From Lutibacter profundi (GTDB taxonomy: Bacteria > Bacteroidota > Bacteroidia > Flavobacteriales > Flavobacteriaceae): a stretch of 64,000 nt of DNA. Under the pieces are notes generated by a model, which saw only the letters and a list, made by a program, of their open reading frames with translations, had not been told where the DNA came from and ran no database searches. Position 1 is the first letter of the stretch. Every line of letters begins with the position of its first letter. Location of the stretch: assembly GCF_001543325.1 (NCBI RefSeq), contig NZ_CP013355.1, forward strand, positions 1,704,001 to 1,768,000, given 5' to 3'. Shown one piece after another: positions 1-7,191 of this stretch. Made by a program: the position numbers and the translations under genes.

Positions 1-2
1 AT

Positions 3-119
3 GCTTATATTTTAGGTTATAATGAATATGCCAGAGATATTAATTTAATTAAAATATTAAGCTGTTTTATGGTAATAATTGGTGTTTCTTTAATTAGTAA
101 AAAGGTGAATAAAATATAA
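3..119 (+). CDS. 3' end of a small multidrug/DMT-type membrane transporter (partial)
   Basis: An open frame enters from the left edge and ends at a TAA at 117-119, giving the last 38 residues. The end is a hydrophobic helix (SCFMVIIGVSLISKK) after a loop with NLIKI, the pattern of the last membrane helix of SMR or EamA/DMT permeases, where an N-L-x-K/R-I start and a GV near the middle of the helix are common. The rest lies outside the window, so family and substrate cannot be settled. It converges on the panE gene, 17 bases away. Confidence 0.45.
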   Translation, partial: AYILGYNEYARDINLIKILSCFMVIIGVSLISKKVNKI

Positions 120-136
120 CTTTTAAATTGTTGTTA

Positions 137-1078
137 TTAACAGCCTATTTTATTTAATACCCTTGCTTTATTTTCCTGCGGAAGTAAACAATAATAAATA
201 AAATTATTAACAGGAGTTGAAATTCCTAATTCATTTCCCATTTTTACAATTTTTCCGTTTTGTGCTTCCAATTCAGAAGGCTTTCCTTCCATCATATCTC
301 GTTGCAAGGATGAAGTTGTATTATAAGGTTGATTTTCAATTAATTTAAATTGTTTTTTTATAATATCATCTGGTAAATTAATTTTTTTAGCCTTGGCAAT
401 AGTTACAATTTCCTCAGCCGTTTTATACATTAAATCTTTTATTTCAGGTAAACAAATCATTTCTCCAATTGAAGCTCTTGTTAGGGCTCCAATGGCGCTA
501 ATTGTTGAAATAAATAAAAATTTAGTCCATATTTCTTTTTGAATATCCATTGTTAATTTGGTGGTGATTCCTGCTCTTTTAAATGTTTGTTCTAATTGTA
601 ATGCTCTTTTAGATTTTATATTATTTAGCTCTCCAAATACAATAGTTGGTTCATAAGAAATATGATTGACAATTCCGTAATCCTCAATTTTACTAACTAT
701 TTTGCACAACCCTCCTAAGATATGTTTTTTGTCAATTTTTTTTGATATAACCGCTACATTATCAATACCGTTTAGTAATGAAATTATCATTGTATTTTTA
801 GCTAAAACATTTTCAATTTCATTTACAGCCTCGTTCAATTGCCAAGTTTTAACACATATTAAAATTAAATCAATGTTTTTGACTTCTGAAATAGCTGAAG
901 TAGCTTTAGCTGGATACACTAAAAAATCTCCTTTATAACTTTTAAGTTGTAGTCCTTTTTTTTTAATTACACTTAAATGTTCTCCTCTAGCTATAAATGT
1001 AACGTCATTTCCTGCCTGAACTAATCTAGCTCCAAAATATCCGCCAACTCCACCAGTTCCATAAATTACTATATTCAT
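137..1078 (-). CDS. panE: 2-dehydropantoate 2-reductase (ketopantoate reductase)
   Basis: Cytosolic NADPH-dependent enzyme that reduces ketopantoate to pantoate in pantothenate/CoA synthesis. The 313 residues match the family length. The N-terminal Rossmann fold has GTGGVGGYFG at residues 7-16, a conserved NG at 103-104 and K77 in CVKTWQ. The C-terminal helical domain begins with WTKFLF, whose K186 fits the conserved catalytic lysine. The ATG at 1076-1078 is the natural start because the dinucleotide-binding strand begins at residue 2. The gene stands alone; panB lies 38 kb away at 38775. Some family members reduce other 2-keto acids, so the exact substrate is inferred. Confidence 0.85.
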   Translation of the reverse strand: MNIVIYGTGGVGGYFGARLVQAGNDVTFIARGEHLSVIKKKGLQLKSYKGDFLVYPAKATSAISEVKNIDLILICVKTWQLNEAVNEIENVLAKNTMIISLLNGIDNVAVISKKIDKKHILGGLCKIVSKIEDYGIVNHISYEPTIVFGELNNIKSKRALQLEQTFKRAGITTKLTMDIQKEIWTKFLFISTISAIGALTRASIGEMICLPEIKDLMYKTAEEIVTIAKAKKINLPDDIIKKQFKLIENQPYNTTSSLQRDMMEGKPSELEAQNGKIVKMGNELGISTPVNNFIYYCLLPQENKARVLNKIGC

Positions 1079-1208
1079 TCTTTTGTTTTTATATCCAAAA
1101 ATAGCATTTTATGATTTGAGTCAAAAAAATATTACTTAATTTGATTATTTTGATTCATATTTTGGATTAAATTAATATGAATATTTTTTTTGGCTAAATT
1201 TAAATATT

Positions 1209-1304
1209 ATGCTATCTCAAACTGAAGAAAATTATTTAAAAACTATATACTGTATTGGATTATCAAATTCGAAAAATGTAAATACATTTATAATTAACCT
1301 GTAG
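1209..1304 (+). pseudogene. Truncated DtxR/MntR-type metal-dependent regulator (N-terminal fragment)
   Basis: From ATG 1209 the frame reads MLSQTEENYLKTIY, then ends in SNSKNVNT before a stop at 1302. This is the typical N-terminus of Bacteroidota DtxR/MntR regulators, which start with L-(S/T)-x-(T/S)-E-E-N-Y-(L/I)-K-x-I and run into VNTxxIA, the first part of the winged helix. Only about 26 residues of an expected 140-220 survive. The frame breaks where the antisense transposase remnant begins. In life this protein would sense Mn or Fe and repress uptake genes, and it lies 2.6 kb from the feo operon. The family call rests on a short match. Confidence 0.6.
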
Positions 1305-1483
1305 TGCATTTGGATGTTTTGGGAGTTCTTGACGGATTCTTTAAACCTTCAAAACCTAGTTTTATCGAACCTATTTATTAACTTATAAGCTGTTAATATT
1401 GAGATTTTAAAATTCATACATAATCCTGTAATGGTATATTTTCCTATTCTACATCCACAAATAAATTTAATTTTTTGCTCCAT
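1287..1483 (-). mobile_element. Remnant of an IS481-type transposase (frameshifted N-terminus)
   Basis: On the minus strand from ATG 1481-1483 the frame reads MEQKIKFI, then YTITGLC and TAYKLINRF, the helix-turn-helix of IS481-type transposases (LCxxFxIS...TxYKxxxR). The first frame stops at 1349. Shifting frame continues the family pattern with FEGLKNPSRTPK and then HPNALQ, matching the usual GLxxRSRxPxxHPNA segment after the helix-turn-helix. So two frameshifts split about 65 codons. The catalytic DDE part is absent, so the element cannot move on its own. The upstream end may reach about 1565, but no terminal repeat could be proven. Confidence 0.6.
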
Positions 1484-1580
1484 AGTTGTTGTTTCTTTCT
1501 AAGTCATAATAATTTTAGTTTAGTTTTTAAATTACTCCACAACTTTTAGTGCTGATCCAAACTACACCTCTTTAACTTTG

Positions 1581-1678
1581 TGAAACCTGTCCTATTATCA
1601 TACCTAAATAACACCTAAGTGCTGAATATCAATTAGGTATGTTTTAAGGACGTAAATAGGTAAAACTAGAGGTTTCAA
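1581..1678. repeat. Interrupted inverted repeat
   Basis: The left arm joins tgaaacct (1581-1588) to 1589-1607, ending in catacctaa. The right arm begins ttaggtatg at 1633 and ends in aggtttca at 1671-1678. The arms are complementary except for four internal mismatches and about 18 extra bases in the right arm (between 1653 and 1670). This could be a decayed hairpin or MITE end close to the IS remnant. No gene uses it. Confidence 0.45.
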
Positions 1679-1944
1679 TGCTAAAAAATCAACAAAATTA
1701 TAATCAACCTTAGCCTTATATTTATAGGAAGTCAAGGAAGCGATTAGGAACCTTATTTTCTCAACTTCCAATCTCTTTATGATTAAAGAAAATTACGCTA
1801 AATATTTTCAAGGTTTTAAAACTAGAATACTATTTAAATTAACATCATTAACAATTATTCAATACAATAATAGGTTTGTTTTTGATAGAAATATAAACAA
1901 TTTAAAAATCAATTTTATAAAGTTATACAACGGATTCTTTTATT

Positions 1945-1952
1945 TATATTTG
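1945..1952 (+). promoter_or_regulatory. Candidate -7 promoter element (TATATTTG) for the 2039 lipoprotein gene
   Basis: TATATTTG fits the Bacteroidota -7 consensus TAnnTTTG and lies 86 bases before the ATG at 2039. No clear TTTG -33 element was seen. The long leader makes this assignment weaker than the others. Confidence 0.35.
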
Positions 1953-2038
1953 CTTAATTTATCTAGTTGAATCATTAGACTGAAACAACCAAAGACTGAA
2001 AACAAATAGAAATTCAATTATTAATTAAAAGTCATAAA

Positions 2039-2731
2039 ATGAAGAAAACAAATCTATTATTTAAAATTACATCTTTACTAGTATTTACTGCATTATTGTT
2101 TAATAGTTGTGATAAAGATGATGGTGCTAATGATACAACCATGAGAGTATCTTTAAAAATGAATACAACAATTACACCCACCGCTAAATCAATAGCGGTT
2201 AATACTCTTGTGTTTAATTCAGGTTCTGTAATAATTAGAGAAATTGTATTTGATGGCGAAAGAGTATCTGGTAGTGGTACAGTATCTGAATCCATTACGC
2301 ATGAGCAGATTTCTACAATTAATTTGGCAACTGGTGTTGCAAGCCCTTCTGTTGAAGTAACAATTCCTTTTGGTGAATATACTGATGTTAATTTAGGAAT
2401 TGAAATTTATGACGAAGTTGACGCTCCATCGGTAATTGCCGAAGGAATTTACATCAATGATTCAGGAACAGAAATACCTGTTAGGTTTGAATTTAATTCA
2501 GGTGAAGTATTTGAAGTAGATGCGGAAGCTCACACATTTACTGAAGGTTCTACTGCTATTGCAGAAATTAATTTTAGCCCTGCTATTTGGTTCTCAACTA
2601 TTTCAGGGGCAATGTTAGATGATGCAATACAGGTTGAAGGAGTTATACTTATTAATGAGAGTACAAATAGCACAATTTTTGACATTGTTGCTGACAAATT
2701 AGACAATGCTACACAAGGCATATTTAATTAA
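2039..2731 (+). CDS. Lipoprotein of unknown function
   Basis: The 230-residue protein starts with a lipoprotein signal: two lysines, a hydrophobic stretch and a lipobox ending FNSC (Cys24), followed by acidic residues (DKDDG), a context often seen in surface-exposed Bacteroidota lipoproteins. The mature part is rich in Thr, Ser, Ile and Val with alternating hydrophobic residues, suggesting a beta-sandwich. I do not recognise the family with certainty; the start of the mature part loosely resembles DUF4382-type proteins. It is monocistronic: its own candidate promoter lies upstream and a hairpin terminator follows at 2758. Confidence 0.7.
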   Translation: MKKTNLLFKITSLLVFTALLFNSCDKDDGANDTTMRVSLKMNTTITPTAKSIAVNTLVFNSGSVIIREIVFDGERVSGSGTVSESITHEQISTINLATGVASPSVEVTIPFGEYTDVNLGIEIYDEVDAPSVIAEGIYINDSGTEIPVRFEFNSGEVFEVDAEAHTFTEGSTAIAEINFSPAIWFSTISGAMLDDAIQVEGVILINESTNSTIFDIVADKLDNATQGIFN

Positions 2732-2757
2732 AATTTCAAATACATAATAGAAAAATA

Positions 2758-2792
2758 GGCTGTTGAAAAATAATTTGACAGCCCTTTTTTTT
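2758..2792 (+). terminator. Rho-independent terminator
   Basis: GGCTGT at 2758-2763 pairs with ACAGCC at 2778-2783 and is followed by a run of T. It ends the lipoprotein transcript 27 bases after the stop codon. Confidence 0.8.
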
Positions 2793-2850
2793 ACAACACA
2801 CTTAATGCTTATAAGAAAAAAAGATTAAGCAAAAGTATTTAAATATGCGA

Positions 2851-2960
2851 TTAGGTTTTTCAAATTGCCTATCAAAGGCAAAACAACCTTTACTTTGTAT
2901 TCACTTAAATTTAGTTATATTAAAAATAGAACCAAAGGAAAGGCCTTAGGTTTTTCAAAT
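2851..2960 (+). repeat. 15-base direct repeat, two copies
   Basis: The sequence ttaggtttttcaaat occurs exactly at 2851-2865 and again at 2946-2960, 95 bases apart, in the gap between the lipoprotein terminator and the VIT gene stop. No gene lies between them. It may be chance in AT-rich DNA, or the footprint of a lost insertion. Confidence 0.5.
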
Positions 2961-3007
2961 AAACACAAAATCAACAATTGATTATACCTGTTGTTGACCA
3001 TAATTTT

Positions 3008-3724
3008 TTATCCAACATTTACATTGAAGAAATAACCAACTAAAGCTGTCAACCCCATTGCCACAGTTCCCCAGAAAGTAATTCGGGTTATTGCTTTCCA
3101 AATACTCGAACCACCAGCTCTAGCTGCAAATGCTCCTAATATTATTAGAAAAAATAGTGCAAAACCGTATAGAGAATATTCCATACTTTTCAAAGGAAGA
3201 AATAATGTAACTAAAAACGGAAGTAACCCTCCTACTGTAAAGGCTGCACCAGAAGCAAATGCAGCTTGCATAGGTTTAGCTTGGCTAATCTCATTAATTC
3301 CTAATTCGTCTCTAATATGTGTTCCTAACGCATCGTGATCTGTTAGCTCTTTAGCTACTGTTAAGGCCGTTTCTTTTTTCAGGCCTCTTTTTTCATAAAT
3401 TTCTGCTAGTCTTTGTAATTCAATTTCGGGCATTTCATCTAGTTCTTGTTTTTCACGTTCAATGTCAGCTTTTTCCATATCAGTTTGTGAACTTACAGAA
3501 ACATATTCTCCAGCTGCCATTGATAAAGCACCAGCAACTAGCCCAGCTAATGTTGCCAAAATAACAGGTTCTCGCATATCGCTCGCAGCAGCAACTCCAA
3601 TTGCAATACTTGCCGTTGATAAAATTCCATCATTAGCTCCAAGGACAGCAGCTCTTAACCAATTACTTCGATGTATGTAATGATTATCTAAATAATTGTC
3701 TAATTCGTCTGTTTTTTCTACCAT
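3008..3724 (-). CDS. VIT1/CCC1-family iron or manganese transporter
   Basis: Integral membrane protein of 238 residues. The first helix carries the family signature RAAVLGANDGILSTASI, followed by GVAAAS and a second helix with the acidic AAGEYVS motif. The middle (about residues 80-150) is an amphipathic, Glu-rich cytoplasmic region that binds metal in plant and yeast homologs. Three hydrophobic segments close the protein. The family exports Fe2+ or Mn2+ from the cytosol, which fits its place beside the feo genes as a relief valve against excess metal; this role is inferred. Transcribed alone on the minus strand. Confidence 0.85.
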   Translation of the reverse strand: MVEKTDELDNYLDNHYIHRSNWLRAAVLGANDGILSTASIAIGVAAASDMREPVILATLAGLVAGALSMAAGEYVSVSSQTDMEKADIEREKQELDEMPEIELQRLAEIYEKRGLKKETALTVAKELTDHDALGTHIRDELGINEISQAKPMQAAFASGAAFTVGGLLPFLVTLFLPLKSMEYSLYGFALFFLIILGAFAARAGGSSIWKAITRITFWGTVAMGLTALVGYFFNVNVG

Positions 3725-3835
3725 CTATTCTGTTTATTCAAATTACACGTAAAATATGATAAATAGATTGATATTGCAACTCTTGGTTTTATGGGAAGTT
3801 TATTATTATGACTTTAGATGTAGGTTTAAGTTATA

Positions 3836-3949
3836 TTAACACTTACAATCTGTATCACATTTCCCTTTCTTTTTTGATTTGAAAAAATATTTTTTAACCA
3901 AAAATACAATTGCAACTCCTAAGGCTATATATACTAAAATTTCTTGCAT
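3836..3949 (-). CDS. FeoB-associated Cys-rich small membrane protein
   Basis: A 37-residue protein: one hydrophobic helix (ILVYIALGVAIVFLV), a lysine-rich stretch and a C-terminal CDTDCKC with three cysteines. This is the layout of the FeoB-associated Cys-rich membrane proteins found after feoB in many Bacteroidota. Its ATG overlaps the feoB stop by one base (TAATG), so translation is coupled. The tail could bind iron or act as an FeoC-like accessory to the transporter; that is inference. Confidence 0.8.
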   Translation of the reverse strand: MQEILVYIALGVAIVFLVKKYFFKSKKKGKCDTDCKC

Positions 3950-6057
3950 TAATTTAAAATATTAAAAGCTATAGTTGATGTAACATAAGCCAATACACCC
4001 ATACCTACTAACTGCAAAACTGGCCATTTCCAACTGTTAGTTTCTCTTTTTACTATTGCTAAAGTACTTATACATTGCATAGCAAATGCATAAAACAACA
4101 ATAAAGAAATTCCTGTTGGAAAATTAAATCGCTTTTCACCTGTTTCTGGATTTATCTCAGCAGCCATACGCTCTTTAATTGTCCCAACATTTTCATCACT
4201 TTCAACATTATAAATTGTAGCCAAAGCACCTACAAAAACTTCACGTGCTGCAAATGAGCTAATTAATGCTATTCCTATTTTCCAATCGTACCCCATTGGT
4301 TTAATAATAGGTTCAATTGACTTACCCATATATCCAATATAAGAGTGTTCTAATTTATAGGAGGCTACTTTTTTTTGAAGGGCCACTTTAGATAGGTTAG
4401 AATTTTCTATTTGAGCTGATACCATTTCCTCTGCCTTTTTAAACGATGAAGGACCATTAGAAGCTAAAAACCATAATATAATTGAAATTGCCAAAATAAT
4501 TTTCCCTGCTCCAAAAACAAAAGCTTTTGTTTTTTCAACAACTTCATAAAAAATATTTTTTAATGATGGTATTTTAAAATTTGGCATTTCAATCACAAAA
4601 AAACTTTTACTTTTAATTTTTAATACATTATGCAACAAAATTGCCGACAAAATTGCAGCTGTAAACCCCAACAAATACAAAGCCATCATAGTTAAACCTT
4701 GTAAATTTAAAAAACCAAATACTCGCTTATTGGGAATTATTAATGAAATTAATATTGCATATACTGGTAAACGTGCCGAACATGTTGTAAATGGAATTAC
4801 TAAAATGGTAATTAATCTTTCTTTCCAGTTGCTAATATTTCTTGAAGCCATTATTGCAGGTATAGCACAGGCTGTACCTGATATAAGCGGTATAACACTT
4901 TTACCACTCATTCCAAATCTTCGCATTATTTTATCCATTAAAAAAACAACCCGACTCATATATCCTGTTTCCTCCAATACAGAAATAAATGTAAATAAAA
5001 TAGCAATTTGAGGAATAAATATAACCACTCCTCCAATACCCGGAATAACACCTTCAGCAATTAAACTCGTAAAAACTCCTGCTGGGAGAACCGATTTCAC
5101 CCACAAACTTAAATTTGCAAATGTTCTATCAATAAAATCCATTGGATAGCTAGCCCAATCAAAAATACCTTGAAAAATAAATAATAGTATTAAAGCAAAA
5201 ATAATATATCCAAAAAATTTATGCGTTAATACTCTATCTAATACTCCTCTTAAATCAGTTGCTTTAGATTTATCAACCTTAAAATTTTCTTTCAATATAT
5301 CATTAATAATTTGATATCTTAAAATTGTTTCTTTGTGTTGATAGCGCTTTATACAATCTAAATCTTCTCTAAATTTTAGAACTATTTTTTTTTGTTCCTT
5401 ATTTAGGAAATGAAATTCAATATTCTGAGTAATTAATAACCATGATTTGTACGTTGAAAATTCTTTAAAGGCGTCTTTTAAATTACTGAAATACTCTTTA
5501 TCAATTCTCTTTGATATTTGACCTATAGGCTTATTATCAAGTTTTTTATAATTTAATATTGCTAACTTTAATTGCTCAATACCTATTTTTTTTCTAGCAC
5601 TTGTTAAAACAATTTTAGTATGAAGTTTTTCCTCTAATTGTTGTACGTCAATACTAATACCTTTGCGTTTCATTTGGTCAATCATATTGATAACCAAAAT
5701 TGCAGGTATTTGTAAATCTTTTATTTGAGTGAATAGAAGAAGGTTTCTTTTTATGTTTTCAATATCGATTATTACTACAACTACGTCAGGAAAACTATCT
5801 CCGCTTTCATTTAATAAAGTATCAAGTACAATGGTTTCATCCATAGAGGTAGGATTGATACTGTATGTTCCTGGCAAATCGGTAATTTCAGCTTTAATAC
5901 TACTATCTAACTTACATATACCCTGCTTTTTTTCAACGGTAATCCCTGGGTAGTTTCCTACTTTCTGCTTTAAACCCGTAAGTTGGTTAAATAATGATGT
6001 TTTACCTGTGTTTGGATTTCCTATTAAAGCAACTTTTATAACCTCGTCATTACTCAT
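3949..6057 (-). CDS. feoB: Ferrous iron transport protein B
   Basis: Inner-membrane Fe2+ transporter with an N-terminal G domain, 702 residues, close to the usual length. G1 is GNPNTGKTS (13-21), the G2 threonine is T40 in NYPGITVE, G3 is DLPG (60-63) and G4 is NMID (124-127). A helical spacer with many Lys/Glu residues follows to about 270. The membrane part then holds two gate regions; the first includes SGKSVIPLISGTACAIPAI and a downstream CSARLPVY, whose cysteine is a known pore residue in FeoB. The gene overlaps feoA by one base (TAATG) and the small Cys-rich gene by one base. The unit is probably controlled from the palindromes at 6327-6359. Confidence 0.95.
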   Translation of the reverse strand: MSNDEVIKVALIGNPNTGKTSLFNQLTGLKQKVGNYPGITVEKKQGICKLDSSIKAEITDLPGTYSINPTSMDETIVLDTLLNESGDSFPDVVVVIIDIENIKRNLLLFTQIKDLQIPAILVINMIDQMKRKGISIDVQQLEEKLHTKIVLTSARKKIGIEQLKLAILNYKKLDNKPIGQISKRIDKEYFSNLKDAFKEFSTYKSWLLITQNIEFHFLNKEQKKIVLKFREDLDCIKRYQHKETILRYQIINDILKENFKVDKSKATDLRGVLDRVLTHKFFGYIIFALILLFIFQGIFDWASYPMDFIDRTFANLSLWVKSVLPAGVFTSLIAEGVIPGIGGVVIFIPQIAILFTFISVLEETGYMSRVVFLMDKIMRRFGMSGKSVIPLISGTACAIPAIMASRNISNWKERLITILVIPFTTCSARLPVYAILISLIIPNKRVFGFLNLQGLTMMALYLLGFTAAILSAILLHNVLKIKSKSFFVIEMPNFKIPSLKNIFYEVVEKTKAFVFGAGKIILAISIILWFLASNGPSSFKKAEEMVSAQIENSNLSKVALQKKVASYKLEHSYIGYMGKSIEPIIKPMGYDWKIGIALISSFAAREVFVGALATIYNVESDENVGTIKERMAAEINPETGEKRFNFPTGISLLLFYAFAMQCISTLAIVKRETNSWKWPVLQLVGMGVLAYVTSTIAFNILN

Positions 6058-6287
6058 TATTTTGCTAATACAACTGTTATTTTTTCTGCAGTTTCTTTTC
6101 TTATAGCCAAATAGCTACCATTAACTTTAATATATAAAGGGTCTTTCATGGGGGCTTTTTGAATTAATTTCACCTCTTTCCCTGGTAAACAACCCATTTC
6201 TAATAATTTTAATGGAATATTTTCTAAGCAGAGCTTTTCAATAACGCCTGTATCTCCAACCTCTAAATCTGCAATAGTTCCAATCAT
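6057..6287 (-). CDS. feoA: Ferrous iron transport protein A
   Basis: A 76-residue SH3-like cytosolic protein with the family core L-E-M-G-C-L-P-G-K-E-V near residues 28-40 and a C-terminal strand ending ITVVLAK. FeoA supports FeoB activity, probably by contact with its cytosolic domain. It is the first gene of the feoA-feoB-small Cys-rich protein operon, and its stop TAA shares a base with the feoB ATG. A good promoter and two palindromes lie in the 70 bases upstream. Confidence 0.9.
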   Translation of the reverse strand: MIGTIADLEVGDTGVIEKLCLENIPLKLLEMGCLPGKEVKLIQKAPMKDPLYIKVNGSYLAIRKETAEKITVVLAK

Positions 6288-6313
6288 TATTAAGACTAAT
6301 TATAAATAATAGG

Positions 6314-6321
6314 CAAATATA
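6314..6321 (-). promoter_or_regulatory. -7 promoter element of the feo operon
   Basis: Read on the minus strand this is TATATTTG, a match to TAnnTTTG, 26 bases before the feoA ATG. The palindrome at 6327-6341 sits immediately upstream, where a bound repressor would cover the promoter. Confidence 0.6.
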
Positions 6322-6326
6322 CTAAA

Positions 6327-6359
6327 TTAGAATCATTCTAAACAATGATAATTATCATT
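6327..6359. promoter_or_regulatory. Probable metal-regulator operator: two adjacent palindromes
   Basis: The first is a 15-base palindrome TTAGAATcATTCTAA (6327-6341). The second is a perfect 16-base palindrome AATGATAATTATCATT (6344-6359), which resembles the Fur box (GATAATGATAATCATTATC). The first lies between the expected -33 and -7 regions of the feo promoter. Fur or DtxR-type repressors acting with Fe2+ are the likely binders. The second palindrome reaches two bases into the SCO gene stop codon. Confidence 0.65.
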
Positions 6360-7035
6360 AATCTTTAAATTCGTTTTTTAATATTTTAATGTCGGCTATT
6401 AAACGTTGCATATCTTTGGAGTCTGTACCATCATAAAATCCACGTATTTGCTTTTTTTTATCAACCAAAATAAAATTTTCAGTATGAATAAAATCTTGTA
6501 CTCCTCCATCTCCTTCATCTAAAACGGCAAAATAACTTTTACGTGCCAGCTCATAAATATGTTTTTTATCACCTGTAGTAATATTCCATTTAGCATCTAT
6601 AACTCCTTTTCTGTTTGCATACTCTCTCAAAATTGGAATACTATCCATTTCAGGTGTTACTGAAAGTGATAAAAACTTAATATCATTATCATTTTTAAAA
6701 ACTTCTTGTAATTTTCCAATATTATTTGTCATAATAGGGCAAATTGTTTGACAACGTGTAAAAAAGAAATCTGCTACATAAATTTTATCCTTATAATCTT
6801 CTTGTGTAATGGTATCTCCGTTTTGATTTATCAACTTAAAATTGGCTACTTTATGATTTCTACGAATATGAATCATACTTTCATCAACTAATTTCGGGTT
6901 AACATCAGCAGGGTTATAAATAGGTAATTTTTTTTCGGGTGTTAATAAAGAATAAATTAAATAAATCATAACAACTGACAAGAAGGCCATGATAACCAAC
7001 ACTGGAATTGATTTTTTGAAAAAACTTGAATTCAT
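6358..7035 (-). CDS. SCO1/SenC-family thioredoxin-like protein
   Basis: Membrane-anchored periplasmic protein that in known relatives delivers copper to the CuA site of cytochrome c oxidase or reduces its cysteines. Starting at the ATG at 7033-7035 gives 225 residues; the frame extends upstream only to a TTG at 7077, which I reject because the ATG places the basic residues directly before the membrane helix (about 10-30). The metal/thiol motif is C95-QTI-C99 followed by P, and the conserved distal histidine is H184 in DFIHTENF. The thioredoxin fold runs from about residue 65 to the end. No oxidase gene is nearby. Confidence 0.85.
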   Translation of the reverse strand: MNSSFFKKSIPVLVIMAFLSVVMIYLIYSLLTPEKKLPIYNPADVNPKLVDESMIHIRRNHKVANFKLINQNGDTITQEDYKDKIYVADFFFTRCQTICPIMTNNIGKLQEVFKNDNDIKFLSLSVTPEMDSIPILREYANRKGVIDAKWNITTGDKKHIYELARKSYFAVLDEGDGGVQDFIHTENFILVDKKKQIRGFYDGTDSKDMQRLIADIKILKNEFKD

Positions 7036-7174
7036 TTTTTGTCTAAATTTAAAATACAAATTTAGTACAATTCGCAATCATAGCTATCTATCTTTTTTAA
7101 AACTTTGTTAAAACTATTAGTTACAGTATTTTCAGTTTTAAAACTGTATTTAAAACCGTACATTTGTGCGATTT

Positions 7175-7182
7175 TATTTTTG
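7175..7182 (+). promoter_or_regulatory. Candidate -7 promoter element for rseP
   Basis: TATTTTTG matches TAnnTTTG. It lies only nine bases before the ATG at 7192, so the transcript would have almost no leader. It may be fortuitous. Confidence 0.35.
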
Positions 7183-7191
7183 AAAGTATAT

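Larger units (their letters stand above)
1079..2038. other. Gene-poor decayed stretch with regulator and transposase remnants
   Basis: About 960 bases without an intact gene. It holds the 5' fragment of a DtxR-type regulator (1209-1304), a frameshifted N-terminal piece of an IS481-type transposase on the opposite strand (about 1287-1483), an interrupted inverted repeat (1581-1678) and the promoter of the following lipoprotein gene. The rest is AT-rich sequence in which I recognise nothing. The pattern suggests an old IS insertion followed by deletion. Confidence 0.6.

Noticed and set aside
702-938. Plus-strand frame inside panE
   Set aside because: Antisense shadow of a well-supported gene with no motif of its own.
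1779-1970. 63-codon open frame on the plus strand
   Set aside because: No recognisable motif, Ile/Asn/Lys-rich as random AT-rich DNA would give, and it contains the likely -7 element (1945-1952) of the next gene.
7036-7077. Longer SCO start at TTG 7077
   Set aside because: The ATG at 7035 gives the expected short cytosolic tail before the membrane helix; the extension is unlike the family.
7105-7191. Longer RseP start at TTG 7105
   Set aside because: It would add 29 residues before the first zinc-site helix, not seen in the family.
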